Assembly (NCBI RefSeq): GCF_001011035.1
Contig: NZ_CP011492.1
Location: 2,301,501 to 2,365,500 of the forward strand
Direction of reading: 5' to 3'
Source: Streptomyces sp. CNQ-509
GTDB taxonomy: Bacteria; Actinomycetota; Actinomycetes; Streptomycetales; Streptomycetaceae
DNA: 64,000 bases
Below are positions 8,627 through 18,749 of the stretch, piece after piece. Every line of letters starts with the position of its first letter. The stretch's first letter is position 1. Under the pieces are notes generated by a model. The model was not told the DNA's origin and made no database searches. It saw only the letters and a program-made list of their open reading frames with translations. Made by a program: the position numbers and the translations under genes.

Positions 8627-9658
8627 TCAGTTCACGTCCTCTCCGGCTGCGGGGCCCCCGGCGGCGGGATCGGCCGCCGGGTCCTCGCCGGCACCGGTAC
8701 CGGCCCCGGCGTCCGCCTCGCCCTCGGCCGCGCCGCCGTCCGCCTCGCCCTCCCCGCCCGGGGGGACGGTGACGGTGACGGTGGGCGTCGGGGTGGCCTT
8801 CGGCGCGGGCGGCAGGACCGTGTCGCGCGGGTCGTCGCGGGGCGGCTGGACGACGACGCCGACGATGTCGAGCCGGGTAAAGGAGGCGTACGGCTCGACG
8901 TACACGGTGCGGGTGACGTCGCCGACCGGCTCGACCGACGAGACGACTCCTATCGGCACGCCCGGCACGAACGGCCGCGATTCGCTGGAGCCGAAGGTCA
9001 CCAGCCGGTCGCCCTTCTCCACCTTCAGCTTGCCGTTGAGCAGTTCGACCTTCATGGGCCGGTCGCCCTGCCCGGTGGCGAAGCCCAGTTCGCTGGTCTT
9101 CTCCAGCCGGGTGCCGACGGTGAAGTCCGGGTCGTTGGCGAGCAGCACGGTGGCCGTGGACGGGCCGACGGTGGTGACGCGCCCGACGAGGCCGTCGCCG
9201 TTGAGTACGGTCATGTCCCGCTCCAGTCCGTCGCGGGAGCCGGCGTCGATGGTCACGGTCCAGGACAGGCCCTGGGCCGCTCCTATGGCGATGACCTGGG
9301 CCCCCTTGATGCCGTAGCGCCCGGCGCCCGCGGTGCCCAGGATCTTGTCCAGCTCGGCGGCGCGGGCGCGGTTGCGGTCGTCGCTGCCCAGTCGCTGCTT
9401 CAGCTCGGCGTTCTGCCGCTGCAGCTCGGCGATCTTGTCGTGCCTCTCCCCCGACTCGCGGACCGCCTCGATCGCGTTGCCCACCGGGTCGACCACCGTC
9501 GCGACGCCGTTCTCGACGGGCCCCAACGCCGCCGCGGCCCCCCGCTTCGTGGCGTCCAGGGGAGAGTCGTCCCCGCCCCGGATGTCGACCGTGATCAGCG
9601 CGAACGAGATGGTGATGAGCAGCAGGAGCAGGACCCGGCTCTCTCGTGTGTCCCTCAC
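8627..9658 (-). CDS. mreC: Rod shape-determining protein MreC
   Basis: A 343-aa bitopic protein: a TM segment at residues ~8-27, a coiled-coil stretch (~65-110, including HDKIAELQRQNAELKQRL), then the MreC beta-barrel domain to ~285. The last ~55 residues are a low-complexity Pro/Glu/Gly/Ala tail (repeated EADGGAAEGEADAGAG-like runs) that is likely disordered outside the membrane. MreC scaffolds PBP2 and RodA. The start is GTG 9658, 55 nt after the mreB stop. Confidence 0.93.
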   Translation of the reverse strand: MRDTRESRVLLLLLITISFALITVDIRGGDDSPLDATKRGAAAALGPVENGVATVVDPVGNAIEAVRESGERHDKIAELQRQNAELKQRLGSDDRNRARAAELDKILGTAGAGRYGIKGAQVIAIGAAQGLSWTVTIDAGSRDGLERDMTVLNGDGLVGRVTTVGPSTATVLLANDPDFTVGTRLEKTSELGFATGQGDRPMKVELLNGKLKVEKGDRLVTFGSSESRPFVPGVPIGVVSSVEPVGDVTRTVYVEPYASFTRLDIVGVVVQPPRDDPRDTVLPPAPKATPTPTVTVTVPPGGEGEADGGAAEGEADAGAGTGAGEDPAADPAAGGPAAGEDVN

Positions 9659-9713
9659 GTGCTTCCGAAGCGCCTTCCTGGGTGTCCCGGCGGTGGGGTG
9701 CGGACTTGTGGGG

Positions 9714-10745
9714 CTAACGACGGGGCTGCGCGTCCAGCACCTGCTGCAGCGCCTCGAACTCCTCGACGCACTTGCCGGAGCCGAGCGCGACGGAGTCGAG
9801 CGGCTCCTCGGCGAGGTGGATCGGCATCCCCGTCTCGTGCCGCAGCCGCTCGTCGAGGCCGGCCAGCAGCGCGCCGCCCCCGGTGAGCACGATGCCGCGG
9901 TCCATGATGTCGCCGGACAGCTCCGGCGGGCACTTGTCGAGCGTCGTCTTGACCGCGTCGACGATCGCGTTGAGCGGCTCCTCCATGGCCTTGCGCACCT
10001 CGGCGGAGGAGATCACAACCGTCTTCGGCAGCCCGCTGACCAGGTCGCGGCCGCGGATCTCGGTGTGCTCGTCGCGGTCGGTGTCGTACGCGGAGCCGAT
10101 GGTGATCTTGATGTTCTCGGCGGTGCGCTCGCCGAGCAGGAGGCTGTACTCCTTCTTGATGTGCTGGATGATCGCGTTGTCCAGCTCGTCCCCGGCGACC
10201 CGGATGGACTGCGCCGTGACGATGCCGCCGAGGGAGATCACCGCGACCTCGGTGGTGCCGCCGCCGATGTCCACGACCATGTTCCCCGTCGCCTCGTGCA
10301 CCGGGAGCCCCGAGCCGATGGCCGCCGCCATGGGCTCCTCGATGATGTGCACCTGGCGCGCGCCCGCCTGGGTCGACGCCTCGATGACCGCGCGGCGCTC
10401 GACTCCCGTGATGCCGGAGGGGACGCAGACGACGACGCGCGGACGGGCGAGGTAGCGGCGCTTGTGGATCTTCAGGATGAAGTAGCGCAGCATCCGCTCG
10501 GTGATCTCGAAGTCGGCGATGACGCCGTCCTTCAGCGGGCGCACCGCCACGATGTTGCCCGGGGTGCGGCCGATCATCTTCTTCGCCTCGGCGCCGACCG
10601 CGAGGATGCCGCCCGTGTTGGTGTTGATGGCGACGACCGACGGCTCGTTCAGGACGATGCCCCGGCCTCTGACGTACACCAACGTGTTGGCGGTCCCAAG
10701 GTCGACGGCCATGTCACGGCCGATGAAGCTCATGTTGTTCGCCAT
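9714..10745 (-). CDS. mreB: Rod shape-determining protein MreB (actin-like)
   Basis: A 343-aa actin-fold ATPase that forms membrane-associated filaments steering lateral or spore wall synthesis. ATP-binding motifs are clear: phosphate-1 DLGTANT near residue 15, phosphate-2 [10 protein letters not shown] near 165 and adenosine motif [14 protein letters not shown] near 290. Two starts are possible, ATG 10745 or ATG 10733 ([17 protein letters not shown], the usual family start); GGAAGG lies upstream of the first. The 238 bp to ndk include the ndk hairpin, so mreB probably has its own promoter. Confidence 0.96.
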   Translation of the reverse strand: MANNMSFIGRDMAVDLGTANTLVYVRGRGIVLNEPSVVAINTNTGGILAVGAEAKKMIGRTPGNIVAVRPLKDGVIADFEITERMLRYFILKIHKRRYLARPRVVVCVPSGITGVERRAVIEASTQAGARQVHIIEEPMAAAIGSGLPVHEATGNMVVDIGGGTTEVAVISLGGIVTAQSIRVAGDELDNAIIQHIKKEYSLLLGERTAENIKITIGSAYDTDRDEHTEIRGRDLVSGLPKTVVISSAEVRKAMEEPLNAIVDAVKTTLDKCPPELSGDIMDRGIVLTGGGALLAGLDERLRHETGMPIHLAEEPLDSVALGSGKCVEEFEALQQVLDAQPRR

Positions 10746-10919
10746 GGGGTACGTCTGGCCTTCCAGGGTGATGGCGGACGGGGGTCGGCAGCAGGGCGGC
10801 GCGCGCTACGGCCCGTAGGGGCCATCGTAGTCTCGCGAGGTCGCGGAGGGAGCGAGGGTGTCGCAGTCAATACGGCACCGTGTCGGTTGCGCATGCCCCC
10901 TTTTCGCTTGCACATGCCA

Positions 10920-10948
10920 AGAGGCGACCGAATGATCCGGTCGCCTCT
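10920..10948 (-). terminator. Hairpin terminator after ndk
   Basis: An 11-bp perfect stem (10920-10930 with 10938-10948, arms AGAGGCGACCG/CGGTCGCCTCT) with a 7-nt loop begins 36 bp past the ndk stop. There is no U-tract, as is common for Streptomyces terminators. It separates ndk from mreB. Confidence 0.6.
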
Positions 10949-10983
10949 CCGGGGCACGGGTCCGCTGCCGACCTGCGGGGACG

Positions 10984-11397
10984 TCAGGCGAGGTCGGGGA
11001 AGAACAGCTTCAGCTCGCGTGCGGCGGATTCCTCGGAGTCCGAGGCGTGCACGAGGTTCTCACGGACGACGGTGCCGAAGTCGCCGCGGATGCTGCCGGG
11101 CGCGGCGGCGATCGGGTCGGTGGGCCCGGCCAGGGCGCGGACTCCCTCGATGACCCGCTCGCCCTCGACCACGAGCGCGACGACGGGTCCCGAGGCCATG
11201 AACTCCACCAGGGGCTCGTAGAACGGGCGGCCCACGTGCTCGGCGTAGTGCTGCTCCAGGATCGAGCGGTCGAGGGTGCGCAACTCGAGCGCGGCGATCG
11301 ACCAGTCGGCCTTCCGCTCGATCCGGCCGATGATCTCGCCGACCAGCCCGCGGCGGACCGCGTCGGGCTTGAGGAGGACGAGCGTGCGCTGGCTCAT
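10984..11397 (-). CDS. ndk: Nucleoside diphosphate kinase
   Basis: A 137-aa cytoplasmic enzyme moving the gamma-phosphate of ATP to other nucleoside diphosphates through a phosphohistidine. His117 in ENLVHASDS is the phosphorylated residue, and the N-terminal LVLLKPDAVRRGLVGEII is classic. Length is the family standard. CAGGAG lies ~6 nt before the ATG. It sits between the DUF4233 gene and mreB, as in other actinobacteria. Confidence 0.98.
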   Translation of the reverse strand: MSQRTLVLLKPDAVRRGLVGEIIGRIERKADWSIAALELRTLDRSILEQHYAEHVGRPFYEPLVEFMASGPVVALVVEGERVIEGVRALAGPTDPIAAAPGSIRGDFGTVVRENLVHASDSEESAARELKLFFPDLA

Positions 11398-11498
11398 GTA
11401 CGGCTCCTGGCAGTGCGTTGCTGGATTCGGGGGAATCCGACCTTACCCGGCCCCCCGCGGGCGCCCGCACGCATCCCGGCCTCCGGCGGCCCCGGCGG

Positions 11499-11897
11499 CT
11501 ACGCCGGGGCGCCGCCGGGTTCGGCGGGGGCGCCGCCGGTCTGCTCCGCGGCGGCGGTCTGCTCCGCGGCGGCGCGGGCGCGCGCCGCCTTGGCCTCGTC
11601 GACGATCCGGCCGTAGTGCACCGACGCCCACCACAGGGCGGCGAAGACCGCGCCCAGGAAGAACATCGACGGCACCACGAAGCCGGAGGCGATCAGCGCG
11701 ATCTGCAGCCCCCAGCCGACCTGCACGGCGCCGGGGCGCCCGAGCATCCCGCAGAGCAGCACGCACAGCACCATGGCGGCGCCGCTGACCCCCCAGATCG
11801 TGCCGTTCGACAGGTCGGACTGCTGCATCGCGACGAGACCCGTCAGGCCGACGACCAGGATCTCGCCGATCAGCGTGCTCGCACAGAGCGTGCGCAT
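11499..11897 (-). CDS. DUF4233 membrane protein
   Basis: A 132-aa membrane protein with four hydrophobic segments, matching the DUF4233 family found beside folC across actinobacteria; function unknown. ATG 11897 (MRTLCASTLIGEILVVGL) is chosen because GAAGGG lies just upstream; a longer frame to 11960 has no such support. The C-terminal ~30 residues are a cytoplasmic Ala/Glu-rich tail containing an exact 18-nt tandem duplication (see 11538-11573). It lies 92 bp after folC and 101 bp before ndk. Confidence 0.82.
   Translation of the reverse strand: MRTLCASTLIGEILVVGLTGLVAMQQSDLSNGTIWGVSGAAMVLCVLLCGMLGRPGAVQVGWGLQIALIASGFVVPSMFFLGAVFAALWWASVHYGRIVDEAKAARARAAAEQTAAAEQTGGAPAEPGGAPA
11538..11573. 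repeat. Two tandem copies of an 18-nt unit in the DUF4233 gene
   Basis: GGTCTGCTCCGCGGCGGC occurs at 11538-11555 and again at 11556-11573. On the minus strand this duplicates six codons in the tail (AAAEQT twice). It is a recent-looking in-frame slippage event. Confidence 0.85.
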
Positions 11898-11989
11898 CGC
11901 TCGCCCTTCTCTTCGGTTCCAGCGGGGGTGACGGACCCGGCGCGGCGGGCACCGGTGCACTCGTCCCTCCCCGCCAGGGTAGTCCCCCG

Positions 11990-13573
11990 CTACTTCGCGC
12001 CCAGCAGCAGCCGGGCCTCTCCGGCGGTGATGACGGAGCCGGTGACCAGCACGCCCGCGCCGGCGTACTCGTCCTCCTCCTCCGCCAGGGTGATGGCCGC
12101 CTCCAGGGCGTCGTCCAGCCGCGGCTCGACCTGGACCCGCTCGCTGCCGAAGACCTCGACGGCGATGGCCGCCAGCTCGTCCGGGTCCATGGCGCGGGTG
12201 GTCGAGTTCCGGGTGATGACGACCTCGGAGAAGATCGGCTCGAACGCCTCCAGCACGCCGCGCACGTCCTTCTCCCTGCTGGTGCCGACGACGCCGACCA
12301 GCCGGCTGAAGCCGAACGCCTCCTGCACGCCCGCGGCGGTGGCCAGCGCGCCCGCCGGGTTGTGGGCGGCGTCGAGGATGACGGTGGGCGAGGTCCGCAC
12401 GATCTCCAGGCGGCCGGGCGAGGTGACGGCCGCGAACGCGCGCCTGACGGTGTCCGCGTCGAGGCTGCGGGCGTGCTCGGAGCCGACGCCGAAGAACGCC
12501 TCGACCGCGGCGAGCGCCACCGCGGCGTTGTGCGCCATGTGCTCGCCGTGCAGCGGCAGGAAGACCTCCGGGTACTCGCCGCCGAGGCCGCGCAGCGTCA
12601 GCAACTGCCCGCCGACCGCGACCTCCCGGCTCAGCACCCCGAACTCCATGCCCTCGCGGGCCACGGTCGCGTCCATCTCGACGGCCCGCTTGAGGATGAC
12701 CTGCGCGGCGTCGACGGGCTGCTGGGCCATGATCACGACGGTCCCCGTGCCGCCGCCGGGGGACGTCGCGGTCTTCTTGATGATCCCCGCCTTGTCCGCG
12801 GCGATGGCGCCCGGGGTGTCCCCCAGCAGCCGGCTGTGGTCGACGGCGATGGGGGTGACGACGGCGACGGAGGCGTCGATGACGTTCGTGCTGTCCCAGG
12901 TGCCGCCGAGGCCGACCTCGACGACCGCCGCGTCCACCGGGGCCTCGGCGAACGCGGCGAAGGCCATCGCGGTGAGCATCTCGAAGAACGACAGCGGGTG
13001 CTCCTGCCGGGCGTCGACCAGCTCCGCGTACGGCTTCAGCTCGCGGTACGTCTCCACGAACCGCTCCGCGTCGATCGGCGCCCCGTCCAGGCCGATCCGC
13101 TCCGTGATCGACTGCAGGTGCGGGCTGGTGAAGCGGCCCGTGCGCAGGTCGCAGGCGACCAGCAGGGCCTCGATCATGCGGGCCGTGGAGGACTTGCCGT
13201 TCGTGCCCGTCAGATGGATCGAGGGATAGGCCCGCTGCGGCTCGCCAAGGATGTCGAGCAGCGCCTGGATGCGCTCCAGTGACGGGTCGATGCGCGTCTC
13301 CGGCCAGCGCGCCAGCAGCTCCGCCTCGGCCTCGCGCAGCGCGCGCGCCACCTCGGGGTCCGCGGGCACCGCGGGCACGCCGTCACCGGCGGGCGGGCCG
13401 CCCTGCGCGCGCAGCGTGCGGCTGCCGGCCTCGATGACGGCGAGGTCGGGATCGCGGTCGGTCTCCGTGCCGACGATCTCCTCGAAGGCATCGTCTTCCG
13501 GGCCGCCCGGGGTGTCCGGGCTGCCGGGGGTCTCGTCCGGGTCGGGACCAGCGGGTTCTTCGCGGGCGCTCAC
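11990..13573 (-). CDS. folC: Folylpolyglutamate synthase / dihydrofolate synthase
   Basis: A 527-aa Mur-ligase-type enzyme adding glutamate to dihydropteroate or folates with ATP. The P-loop LTGTNGKSSTAR lies near residue 120; the central Mur-ligase segment (VEVGLGGTWDSTNV) and the C-terminal domain (VILDAAHNPAGA) are intact. Typical FolC is ~430-450 aa; the extra ~75 N-terminal residues are acidic, proline-rich and probably disordered. The start is GTG 13573. It has no ribosome-binding site but a TAGACT hexamer 6 nt upstream, suggesting a leaderless transcript. Confidence 0.93.
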   Translation of the reverse strand: MSAREEPAGPDPDETPGSPDTPGGPEDDAFEEIVGTETDRDPDLAVIEAGSRTLRAQGGPPAGDGVPAVPADPEVARALREAEAELLARWPETRIDPSLERIQALLDILGEPQRAYPSIHLTGTNGKSSTARMIEALLVACDLRTGRFTSPHLQSITERIGLDGAPIDAERFVETYRELKPYAELVDARQEHPLSFFEMLTAMAFAAFAEAPVDAAVVEVGLGGTWDSTNVIDASVAVVTPIAVDHSRLLGDTPGAIAADKAGIIKKTATSPGGGTGTVVIMAQQPVDAAQVILKRAVEMDATVAREGMEFGVLSREVAVGGQLLTLRGLGGEYPEVFLPLHGEHMAHNAAVALAAVEAFFGVGSEHARSLDADTVRRAFAAVTSPGRLEIVRTSPTVILDAAHNPAGALATAAGVQEAFGFSRLVGVVGTSREKDVRGVLEAFEPIFSEVVITRNSTTRAMDPDELAAIAVEVFGSERVQVEPRLDDALEAAITLAEEEDEYAGAGVLVTGSVITAGEARLLLGAK

Positions 13574-13579
13574 GGTGTC

Positions 13580-13585
13580 AGTCTA
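13580..13585 (-). promoter_or_regulatory. -10 element of folC, probable leaderless start
   Basis: TAGACT on the minus strand ends 6 nt before GTG 13573. No Shine-Dalgarno sequence is present and no clear -35 is seen. Confidence 0.4.
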
Positions 13586-13667
13586 GGGTCCGGATACGAC
13601 AGTCCCCCGACCGGCGGGTGCACGAGAAGCAGCTTCGGATCGCACGTTCGACACAGGAGGCCACCGC

Positions 13668-14705
13668 GTGTCCCCCAACGACCCCCCGAACGGTGCGGGG
13701 CGCCGCCCGCGCGCGCTGTTCGCGATGAGCCCCGACGTCCTGCCGCGGCTCTTCGACGCGGCGACGCGGGACCGGCTCGCCGAGGTCGCGGACCTCGAAC
13801 CCAATCTGGTCGCCGCGGACTTCACCGGCCCGCGCGCCGCCGCGGCGCTGGCCGGCGCGGAGGTGCTGGTCACCTGCTGGGGCTGCCCGCCGCTGGACGA
13901 GGCGGCGCTCGCCGCCGCGCCGGAGCTGCGGGCCGTCGTGCACGCCGCGGGGTCCGTCAAGCACCACGTCACCGAGGCGGTGTGGCGGCGCGGGATCGCG
14001 GTCTCCTCGGCGGCCTGGGCGAACGCGCTGCCGGTGGCGGAGTACACCGTCGCGGCGGTGCTCTTCGCCAACAAGCGGGTGCTGGAGGTACGGGAGGAGT
14101 ACCGGCGGCGGCGCGGCCCGTACGACTGGTACGCGGACCACCCGGGCGCCGGCAACTACCGGCGCACCGTCGGCATCGTCGGCGCCTCGATGATCGGGCG
14201 GCGGGTGCTGGAGCTGCTGCGCCCGTACGACCTGTCGGCGCTCGTCTACGACCCGTACGCGGACGACGGCGAACTGCGCGCCCTCGGCGCCACCCCCGCG
14301 GGGCTCGACGAGCTGTGCGCCACCGCGGACGTGGTCTCCGTGCACGCGCCGGCGCTGCCGAGCACCCGGCATCTGATCAGCCGCGCCCGGCTGGCGTCGA
14401 TGCGGGACGGTGCGACGCTCGTCAACACCGCCCGCGGCTCGCTGGTGGACCAGGAGGCGCTGACGGAGGAGCTGGTCTCGGGGCGGCTGCACGCCGTGGT
14501 GGACGTGACCGAGCCGGAGTTCCTGCCGGCCGGCTCGCCGCTGTACGAATTGCCGAACGTGCTGCTGACACCGCATGTCGCGGGGTCGCTGGCGGGCGAG
14601 CTGCCGCGGCTGGGCCGGGCGGCGGCCGGCGAACTGGCCCGCTACGCCGCCGGGTTGCCCTTCGCGCACCCGGTGCGGCCGGAGTCCCTGGGCCACAGCG
14701 CGTAG
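13668..14705 (+). CDS. D-isomer-specific 2-hydroxyacid dehydrogenase family protein
   Basis: A 345-aa NAD(P)-dependent dehydrogenase. The nucleotide-binding Rossmann segment VGIVGASMIGRRV starts near residue 166 (the glycine pattern is GxSxxG rather than GxGxxG). The catalytic trio is visible as Arg in NTARGSLVD, Glu in VTEPE and His in LTPHVAGS. The substrate cannot be told; the family includes phosphoglycerate and hydroxypyruvate reductases. GTG 13668 follows ACAGGAGG by 7 nt. It diverges from folC and converges on valS. Confidence 0.88.
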   Translation: MSPNDPPNGAGRRPRALFAMSPDVLPRLFDAATRDRLAEVADLEPNLVAADFTGPRAAAALAGAEVLVTCWGCPPLDEAALAAAPELRAVVHAAGSVKHHVTEAVWRRGIAVSSAAWANALPVAEYTVAAVLFANKRVLEVREEYRRRRGPYDWYADHPGAGNYRRTVGIVGASMIGRRVLELLRPYDLSALVYDPYADDGELRALGATPAGLDELCATADVVSVHAPALPSTRHLISRARLASMRDGATLVNTARGSLVDQEALTEELVSGRLHAVVDVTEPEFLPAGSPLYELPNVLLTPHVAGSLAGELPRLGRAAAGELARYAAGLPFAHPVRPESLGHSA

Positions 14706-14711
14706 CCGCGG

Positions 14712-14746
14712 GTACGGGCCCGGGGCAGGCCGCCCCGGGCCCGTAC
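14712..14746. terminator. Bidirectional terminator between dehydrogenase and valS
   Basis: A 14-bp perfect stem (14712-14725 with 14733-14746) with a 7-nt loop lies 6 bp after one stop and 9 bp before the convergent one. It can serve both strands. Confidence 0.75.
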
Positions 14747-14755
14747 GCGCACGCG

Positions 14756-17374
14756 CTACGCCTGCGGCAGGCGCTCCAGCTGGGCGCCGATGCGGACGAT
14801 GTCCTCCTCGGCCTTCGCCAGCCTGGTACGGATCTTGGCGACGACCGGCTCCGGCGCCTTGGCGAGGAAGCCCTCGTTCCCGAGCTTGGCCTCCGCCTGC
14901 GCCTTCTCCTTCTCGGCCGCGGCCAGATCCTTCGTCAGCCGCTTGCGCTCGGCCGCCACGTCGATCGTCCCGGACAGGTCCAGCGCGACCGTCGCCCCGG
15001 CCACGGGCAGCGACGCGGTGGCGGCGAAGGAGCCGCCCTCCGGCTGGAGGCGCAGCAGTTGCCGCATGGCGGCCTCGTGCTCCTCCAGTCCCGCGCCGGA
15101 CAGCTCCACCCGGGCGGGCACCCGCTGGCCCGGCTGCAGGCCCTGGTCGGCGCGGAAGCGGCGGACCTCGGTGACGACCTCCTGGAGCTTCACGATCTCC
15201 GCCTCGGCCGCCGCGTCCCGGAAGCCGGAGTCCGCGGGCCAGTCGGCGATCACGAGGGACTCGCGGCCCGTCAGCGTCGTCCACAGCGTCTCGGTGACGA
15301 ACGGGACCACCGGGTGCAGCAGCCGCAGCGTGACGTCCAGGACCTCGCCGAGGACGCGGCGCGAGGCGTCGGCCGCGGGGCCGCCGCCCGCGAACGTGGT
15401 CTTGGACAGCTCCACGTACCAGTCGAAGACCTCGTCCCAGGCGAAGTGGAACAGCACGTCGGAGAGCTTCGCGAACTGGTAGTCGTCGTAGAGCGCGTCG
15501 ACCTCGGCGACGACGGCGCCGAGCCGGGAGAGGATCCAGCGGTCCGTGGTGGACAGCTCCGCCTCGGCGGGCAGCGGGCCCTCGACCGTGGCGCCGTTCA
15601 TCAGCGCGAAGCGCGTGGCGTTCCACACCTTGTTCGCGAAGTTGCGCGAGCCCTGCACCCAGTCCTCGCCGATCGGCACGTCGGTGCCCGGGTTGGCACC
15701 GCGGGCGAGGGTGAACCGGACGGCGTCGGAGCCGTACTTGTCCATCCACTCCAGGGGATCGACCGCGTTCCCGAAGGACTTCGACATCTTCTTGCCGAAC
15801 TGGTCGCGCACCATGCCGTGCAGCGCGATCGTACGGAACGGGATCTCGCCGTCCATCGCGTACAGCCCGAACATCATCATCCGGGCGACCCAGAAGAAGA
15901 GGATGTCGTAGCCCGTGACCATGACGGAGTTCGGATAGAACTTCGCCAGGCTCTCGGTCTCCTCCGGCCAGCCGAGCGTGGAGAAGGGCCACAGGCCGGA
16001 CGAGAACCAGGTGTCCAGCACGTCGCTGTCCTGGGTCCAGCCCTCGCCGCTCGGCGGCTCCTCGTCCGGGCCGACGCACACCAGCTCGCCGTCCGGGCCG
16101 TGCCAGACGGGGATCCGGTGGCCCCACCAGAGCTGGCGGGAGATGCACCAGTCGTTGAGGTGGTCGACCCAGCCGAAGTAGCGGGACTCCATCTCCTTGG
16201 GGTGGATGGCGACCCGGCCGTCGCGCACCGCGTCGCCCGCGGCCTTCGCCAGCGGGCCGACCTTCACCCACCACTGCAGGGACAGCCGCGGCTCGATCGT
16301 GGTCTTGCAGCGGGAGCAGTGGCCCACCGAGTGCGTGTAAGGCCGCTTCTCGGCCACGATCCGGCCGTCGGCCCGCAGCGCGGCGACGATCGCCGAGCGG
16401 GCCTCCAGCCGGTCCAGGCCCTGGAACGGGCCGTGGGCGGTGATGACCGCGTGCTCGTCCATGATCGTGAGCATCGGCAGGTCGTGCCGGCGGCCGATCT
16501 CGAAGTCGTTCGGGTCGTGCGCCGGGGTCACCTTCACGGCGCCGGTGCCGAACTCGGGGTCGACGTGCTCGTCGGCAAGGACGGGGATGCGGCGGCCGGT
16601 GAGCGGCAGCACGATCTCCGTGCCGACGAGGTGGCGGTAGCGCTCGTCGTCCGGGTGGACCGCGACGGCGGTGTCGCCGAGCATCGTCTCGGCGCGGGTG
16701 GTGGCCACGACGATGGACTGCTCGCCCTCCCCGTAGCGGATGGAGACCAGCTCGCCGTCGTCGTCCTGGTACTCCACCTCGATGTCGGAGATCGCGGTGA
16801 GGCAGCGGGGGCACCAGTTGATGATGCGCTCGGCGCGGTAGATCAGCTCGTCGTCGAAGAGCCGCTTGAAGATGGTCTGGACGGCGCGGGAGAGGCCCTC
16901 GTCCATGGTGAAGCGGTCGCGGCTCCAGTCCACGCCGTCGCCGAGGCGGCGCATCTGGCCGGCGATCTGCCCGCCGGACTCCGCCTTCCACTTCCACACC
17001 CGCTCGACGAACGCCTCGCGGCCCAGATCGTGCCGCGACAGGCCCTCCTTCGCCAGCTCGCGCTCCACCACGTTCTGCGTGGCGATGCCGGCGTGGTCCA
17101 TGCCTGGCTGCCACAGCGTCTCGTACCCCTGCATCCGCTTGCGGCGGGTGAGGGCGTCGATCAGCGTGTGCTCGAAGGCGTGGCCGAGATGCAGGCTCCC
17201 CGTGACGTTCGGCGGGGGGATGACGATCGCGTACGGAGGCTTGTCGCTCTTGGCGTCCGCCGCGAAGTAACCGCGCTCTACCCAGCCCTCGTACAGCGAG
17301 GTCTCGACCTCGCCGGGCGTGTACTGCGTGGGGAGTTCTGCTGCGCTGCTCTGCGGGTTCTTTGCGTCGGTCAC
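14756..17374 (-). CDS. valS: Valyl-tRNA synthetase
   Basis: An 872-aa class I aminoacyl-tRNA synthetase charging tRNA-Val. The HIGH motif is [15 protein letters not shown] near residue 53 and the KMSKS motif is [10 protein letters not shown] near 530. An editing (CP1) domain lies between them. Zinc-type cysteine pairs occur (NWCPRC, HCSRCK). The C terminus is the family's tRNA-binding coiled coil (from ~800, rich in Ala/Glu/Lys). The start is GTG 17374. No ribosome-binding site is seen, but a TACACT hexamer lies 7 nt upstream, consistent with a leaderless or nearly leaderless message. Confidence 0.97.
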   Translation of the reverse strand: MTDAKNPQSSAAELPTQYTPGEVETSLYEGWVERGYFAADAKSDKPPYAIVIPPPNVTGSLHLGHAFEHTLIDALTRRKRMQGYETLWQPGMDHAGIATQNVVERELAKEGLSRHDLGREAFVERVWKWKAESGGQIAGQMRRLGDGVDWSRDRFTMDEGLSRAVQTIFKRLFDDELIYRAERIINWCPRCLTAISDIEVEYQDDDGELVSIRYGEGEQSIVVATTRAETMLGDTAVAVHPDDERYRHLVGTEIVLPLTGRRIPVLADEHVDPEFGTGAVKVTPAHDPNDFEIGRRHDLPMLTIMDEHAVITAHGPFQGLDRLEARSAIVAALRADGRIVAEKRPYTHSVGHCSRCKTTIEPRLSLQWWVKVGPLAKAAGDAVRDGRVAIHPKEMESRYFGWVDHLNDWCISRQLWWGHRIPVWHGPDGELVCVGPDEEPPSGEGWTQDSDVLDTWFSSGLWPFSTLGWPEETESLAKFYPNSVMVTGYDILFFWVARMMMFGLYAMDGEIPFRTIALHGMVRDQFGKKMSKSFGNAVDPLEWMDKYGSDAVRFTLARGANPGTDVPIGEDWVQGSRNFANKVWNATRFALMNGATVEGPLPAEAELSTTDRWILSRLGAVVAEVDALYDDYQFAKLSDVLFHFAWDEVFDWYVELSKTTFAGGGPAADASRRVLGEVLDVTLRLLHPVVPFVTETLWTTLTGRESLVIADWPADSGFRDAAAEAEIVKLQEVVTEVRRFRADQGLQPGQRVPARVELSGAGLEEHEAAMRQLLRLQPEGGSFAATASLPVAGATVALDLSGTIDVAAERKRLTKDLAAAEKEKAQAEAKLGNEGFLAKAPEPVVAKIRTRLAKAEEDIVRIGAQLERLPQA

Positions 17375-17381
17375 GACGGTC

Positions 17382-17387
17382 AGTGTA
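17382..17387 (-). promoter_or_regulatory. -10 element of valS, probable leaderless start
   Basis: TACACT on the minus strand lies 7 nt before GTG 17374. The -35 is not evident. Confidence 0.35.
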
Positions 17388-17415
17388 GAGCCGCGTCACG
17401 CCCCGCTGCGAACCA

Positions 17416-17444
17416 CTTGTGGACGGGCTGCGTCCTTGTGGACG
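17416..17444. repeat. Two direct copies of CTTGTGGACG, DnaA-box-like
   Basis: The 10-mer occurs at 17416-17425 and 17435-17444, a 19-bp period, between divergent valS and the glutamine-rich gene. The reverse complement core GTCCACA resembles the Streptomyces DnaA box TTGTCCACA (7 and 8 of 9 positions). Confidence 0.5.
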
Positions 17445-17537
17445 ACCGCGCCTCCGCCGATCGAGACCCGAGGCAGCGCAACGCGGCGCGATCCGACAGT
17501 ATGGGCGGAGCAGCATTAACTCACGGAGGGGACCGTA

Positions 17538-18641
17538 ATGAGTCACAACCAGCCGCCGCCACCCGGACCGTACGGGGGTGGAGGGCAGCAGCCAGGCCCG
17601 TACGGGCAGCCCGGTCCCTACGGCCAGCCCCAGCAACCGCAGCAGCCCGCGCAGTCGCCGTACGCCCAGCCCGGCCAGGGCGGTCAGCCGGGCCAGCCCG
17701 GTTACGGCTACCCGCAGCAGGGCGGCGACCAGGGCTACGGGCAGCAGCAGCAACAGCCTGGCGGGTACGGGCAGCCCGGGGGTTACGGCCAGCAGCAGTA
17801 CGGCCAGCAGCAGGCGGGTCCGTACGGTCAGCAGCAGCCCGGGTACGGCCAGGCCCCGCCGTCCCCGCCGCCCGGCGGCGGCAAGAACAAGACCCTCTTC
17901 GTCGTCGTCGGCGCGGTGGTCGCGGTCGCGCTGATAGCCGTGGCCGCGTTCTTCCTCATCGGTGGCGACGACGATGACGGCAAGAAGGACGAGTCGAAGA
18001 ACTCGCAGAACGACGGCGACAAGACGGACGACGGGTCCGACAGCGGGGACGACCCGCCCGCCGACGACGGCAAGAAGTACAAGCTGACGACGCCCGAGAC
18101 GGTCGCCTCCGAGTACCAGAAGGACGACTCCGCCCCCGGCGGCGGGCTCAACTCCAGCGACATCGACCAGTTGGAGACCATCGGCGTCTCCAACCCGAAG
18201 GACGTCGGCGCCGGCTACACGGCGGGCACCGAGGCAACGGCCAAGATCCTCCAGTTCCAGGGCGTCTACGGCGACATCTCCAACCCGGACATGGTCCTCG
18301 ACGCGTTCTTCACGTACATGGCCAAGGAGGCCGCCGCCGACCCGTCCGCGGGCGGGGGCGACACGGCCGAGCTGGTCGGCAGCCCGGAGGAGGTCAACCC
18401 CGACGGGCTGGAGGAGGGCGCTTCGATGAAGTGCCAGTACGTGAAGTTCTCCAGCGACGACTCCGGCGCACCGGTCGACAGCTTCAACTTCCCGACCTGT
18501 GCCTGGGCCGACAGCAGCACCATCGGCTACATCGCGATGACCGACCCGACGCTGATCATCACCGGCGGCGAGACGAGCATCGACGAGGCCGCGACCACCA
18601 CCGCGGAGGTCCGCAACGACGTCCGCGTGCCGCTCGGCTGA
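17538..18641 (+). CDS. Gln/Gly/Pro-rich single-pass membrane protein with extracytoplasmic domain
   Basis: A 367-aa protein of no recognised function. Residues 1-115 are low complexity, built from PGPYGQ/GYGQQ-type repeats, and should be cytoplasmic. Residues ~119-142 form one TM helix. An Asp/Lys/Ser-rich linker ([14 protein letters not shown] onward) leads to a folded outer domain from ~175, with two cysteines (MKCQY, PTCAWAD) that could form a disulfide. This layout is common in actinobacterial envelope proteins. GGAGGGG lies ~5 nt before ATG 17538. A strong hairpin follows the stop. Confidence 0.85.
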   Translation: MSHNQPPPPGPYGGGGQQPGPYGQPGPYGQPQQPQQPAQSPYAQPGQGGQPGQPGYGYPQQGGDQGYGQQQQQPGGYGQPGGYGQQQYGQQQAGPYGQQQPGYGQAPPSPPPGGGKNKTLFVVVGAVVAVALIAVAAFFLIGGDDDDGKKDESKNSQNDGDKTDDGSDSGDDPPADDGKKYKLTTPETVASEYQKDDSAPGGGLNSSDIDQLETIGVSNPKDVGAGYTAGTEATAKILQFQGVYGDISNPDMVLDAFFTYMAKEAAADPSAGGGDTAELVGSPEEVNPDGLEEGASMKCQYVKFSSDDSGAPVDSFNFPTCAWADSSTIGYIAMTDPTLIITGGETSIDEAATTTAEVRNDVRVPLG

Positions 18642-18660
18642 GCCGCGGGACACACACGCG

Positions 18661-18687
18661 AAGGGGCCGCCCGGTGGGCGGCCCCTT
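18661..18687. terminator. Terminator between the Gln-rich gene and clpX
   Basis: A 12-bp perfect stem (AAGGGGCCGCCC/GGGCGGCCCCTT, 3-nt loop) runs into TTT on the plus strand, 19 bp past the stop. clpX ends on the other strand at 18750, so it may serve both. Confidence 0.75.
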
Positions 18688-18749
18688 TCCGTGTCGGGTG
18701 CTGCATCCGGCGCGTACGGGACCCGTACCGGCCGGAGACGGCGTGCGGC

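Noticed and set aside
14756..17374. T-box or other riboswitch for valS
   Set aside because: The leader appears to be at most a few nucleotides, and no T-box sequence or specifier hairpin is seen.
17578..17860. CRISPR-like or minisatellite array in the Gln-rich gene
   Set aside because: The repeats are short codon-level PYGQ/GQQ repeats within a coding region, without regular spacers.
13578..18653. 1691-codon minus-strand frame across valS and its neighbours
   Set aside because: It spans several real genes and terminators in another frame, and its sequence is low-complexity Arg/Gly/Ala typical of high-GC shadows.
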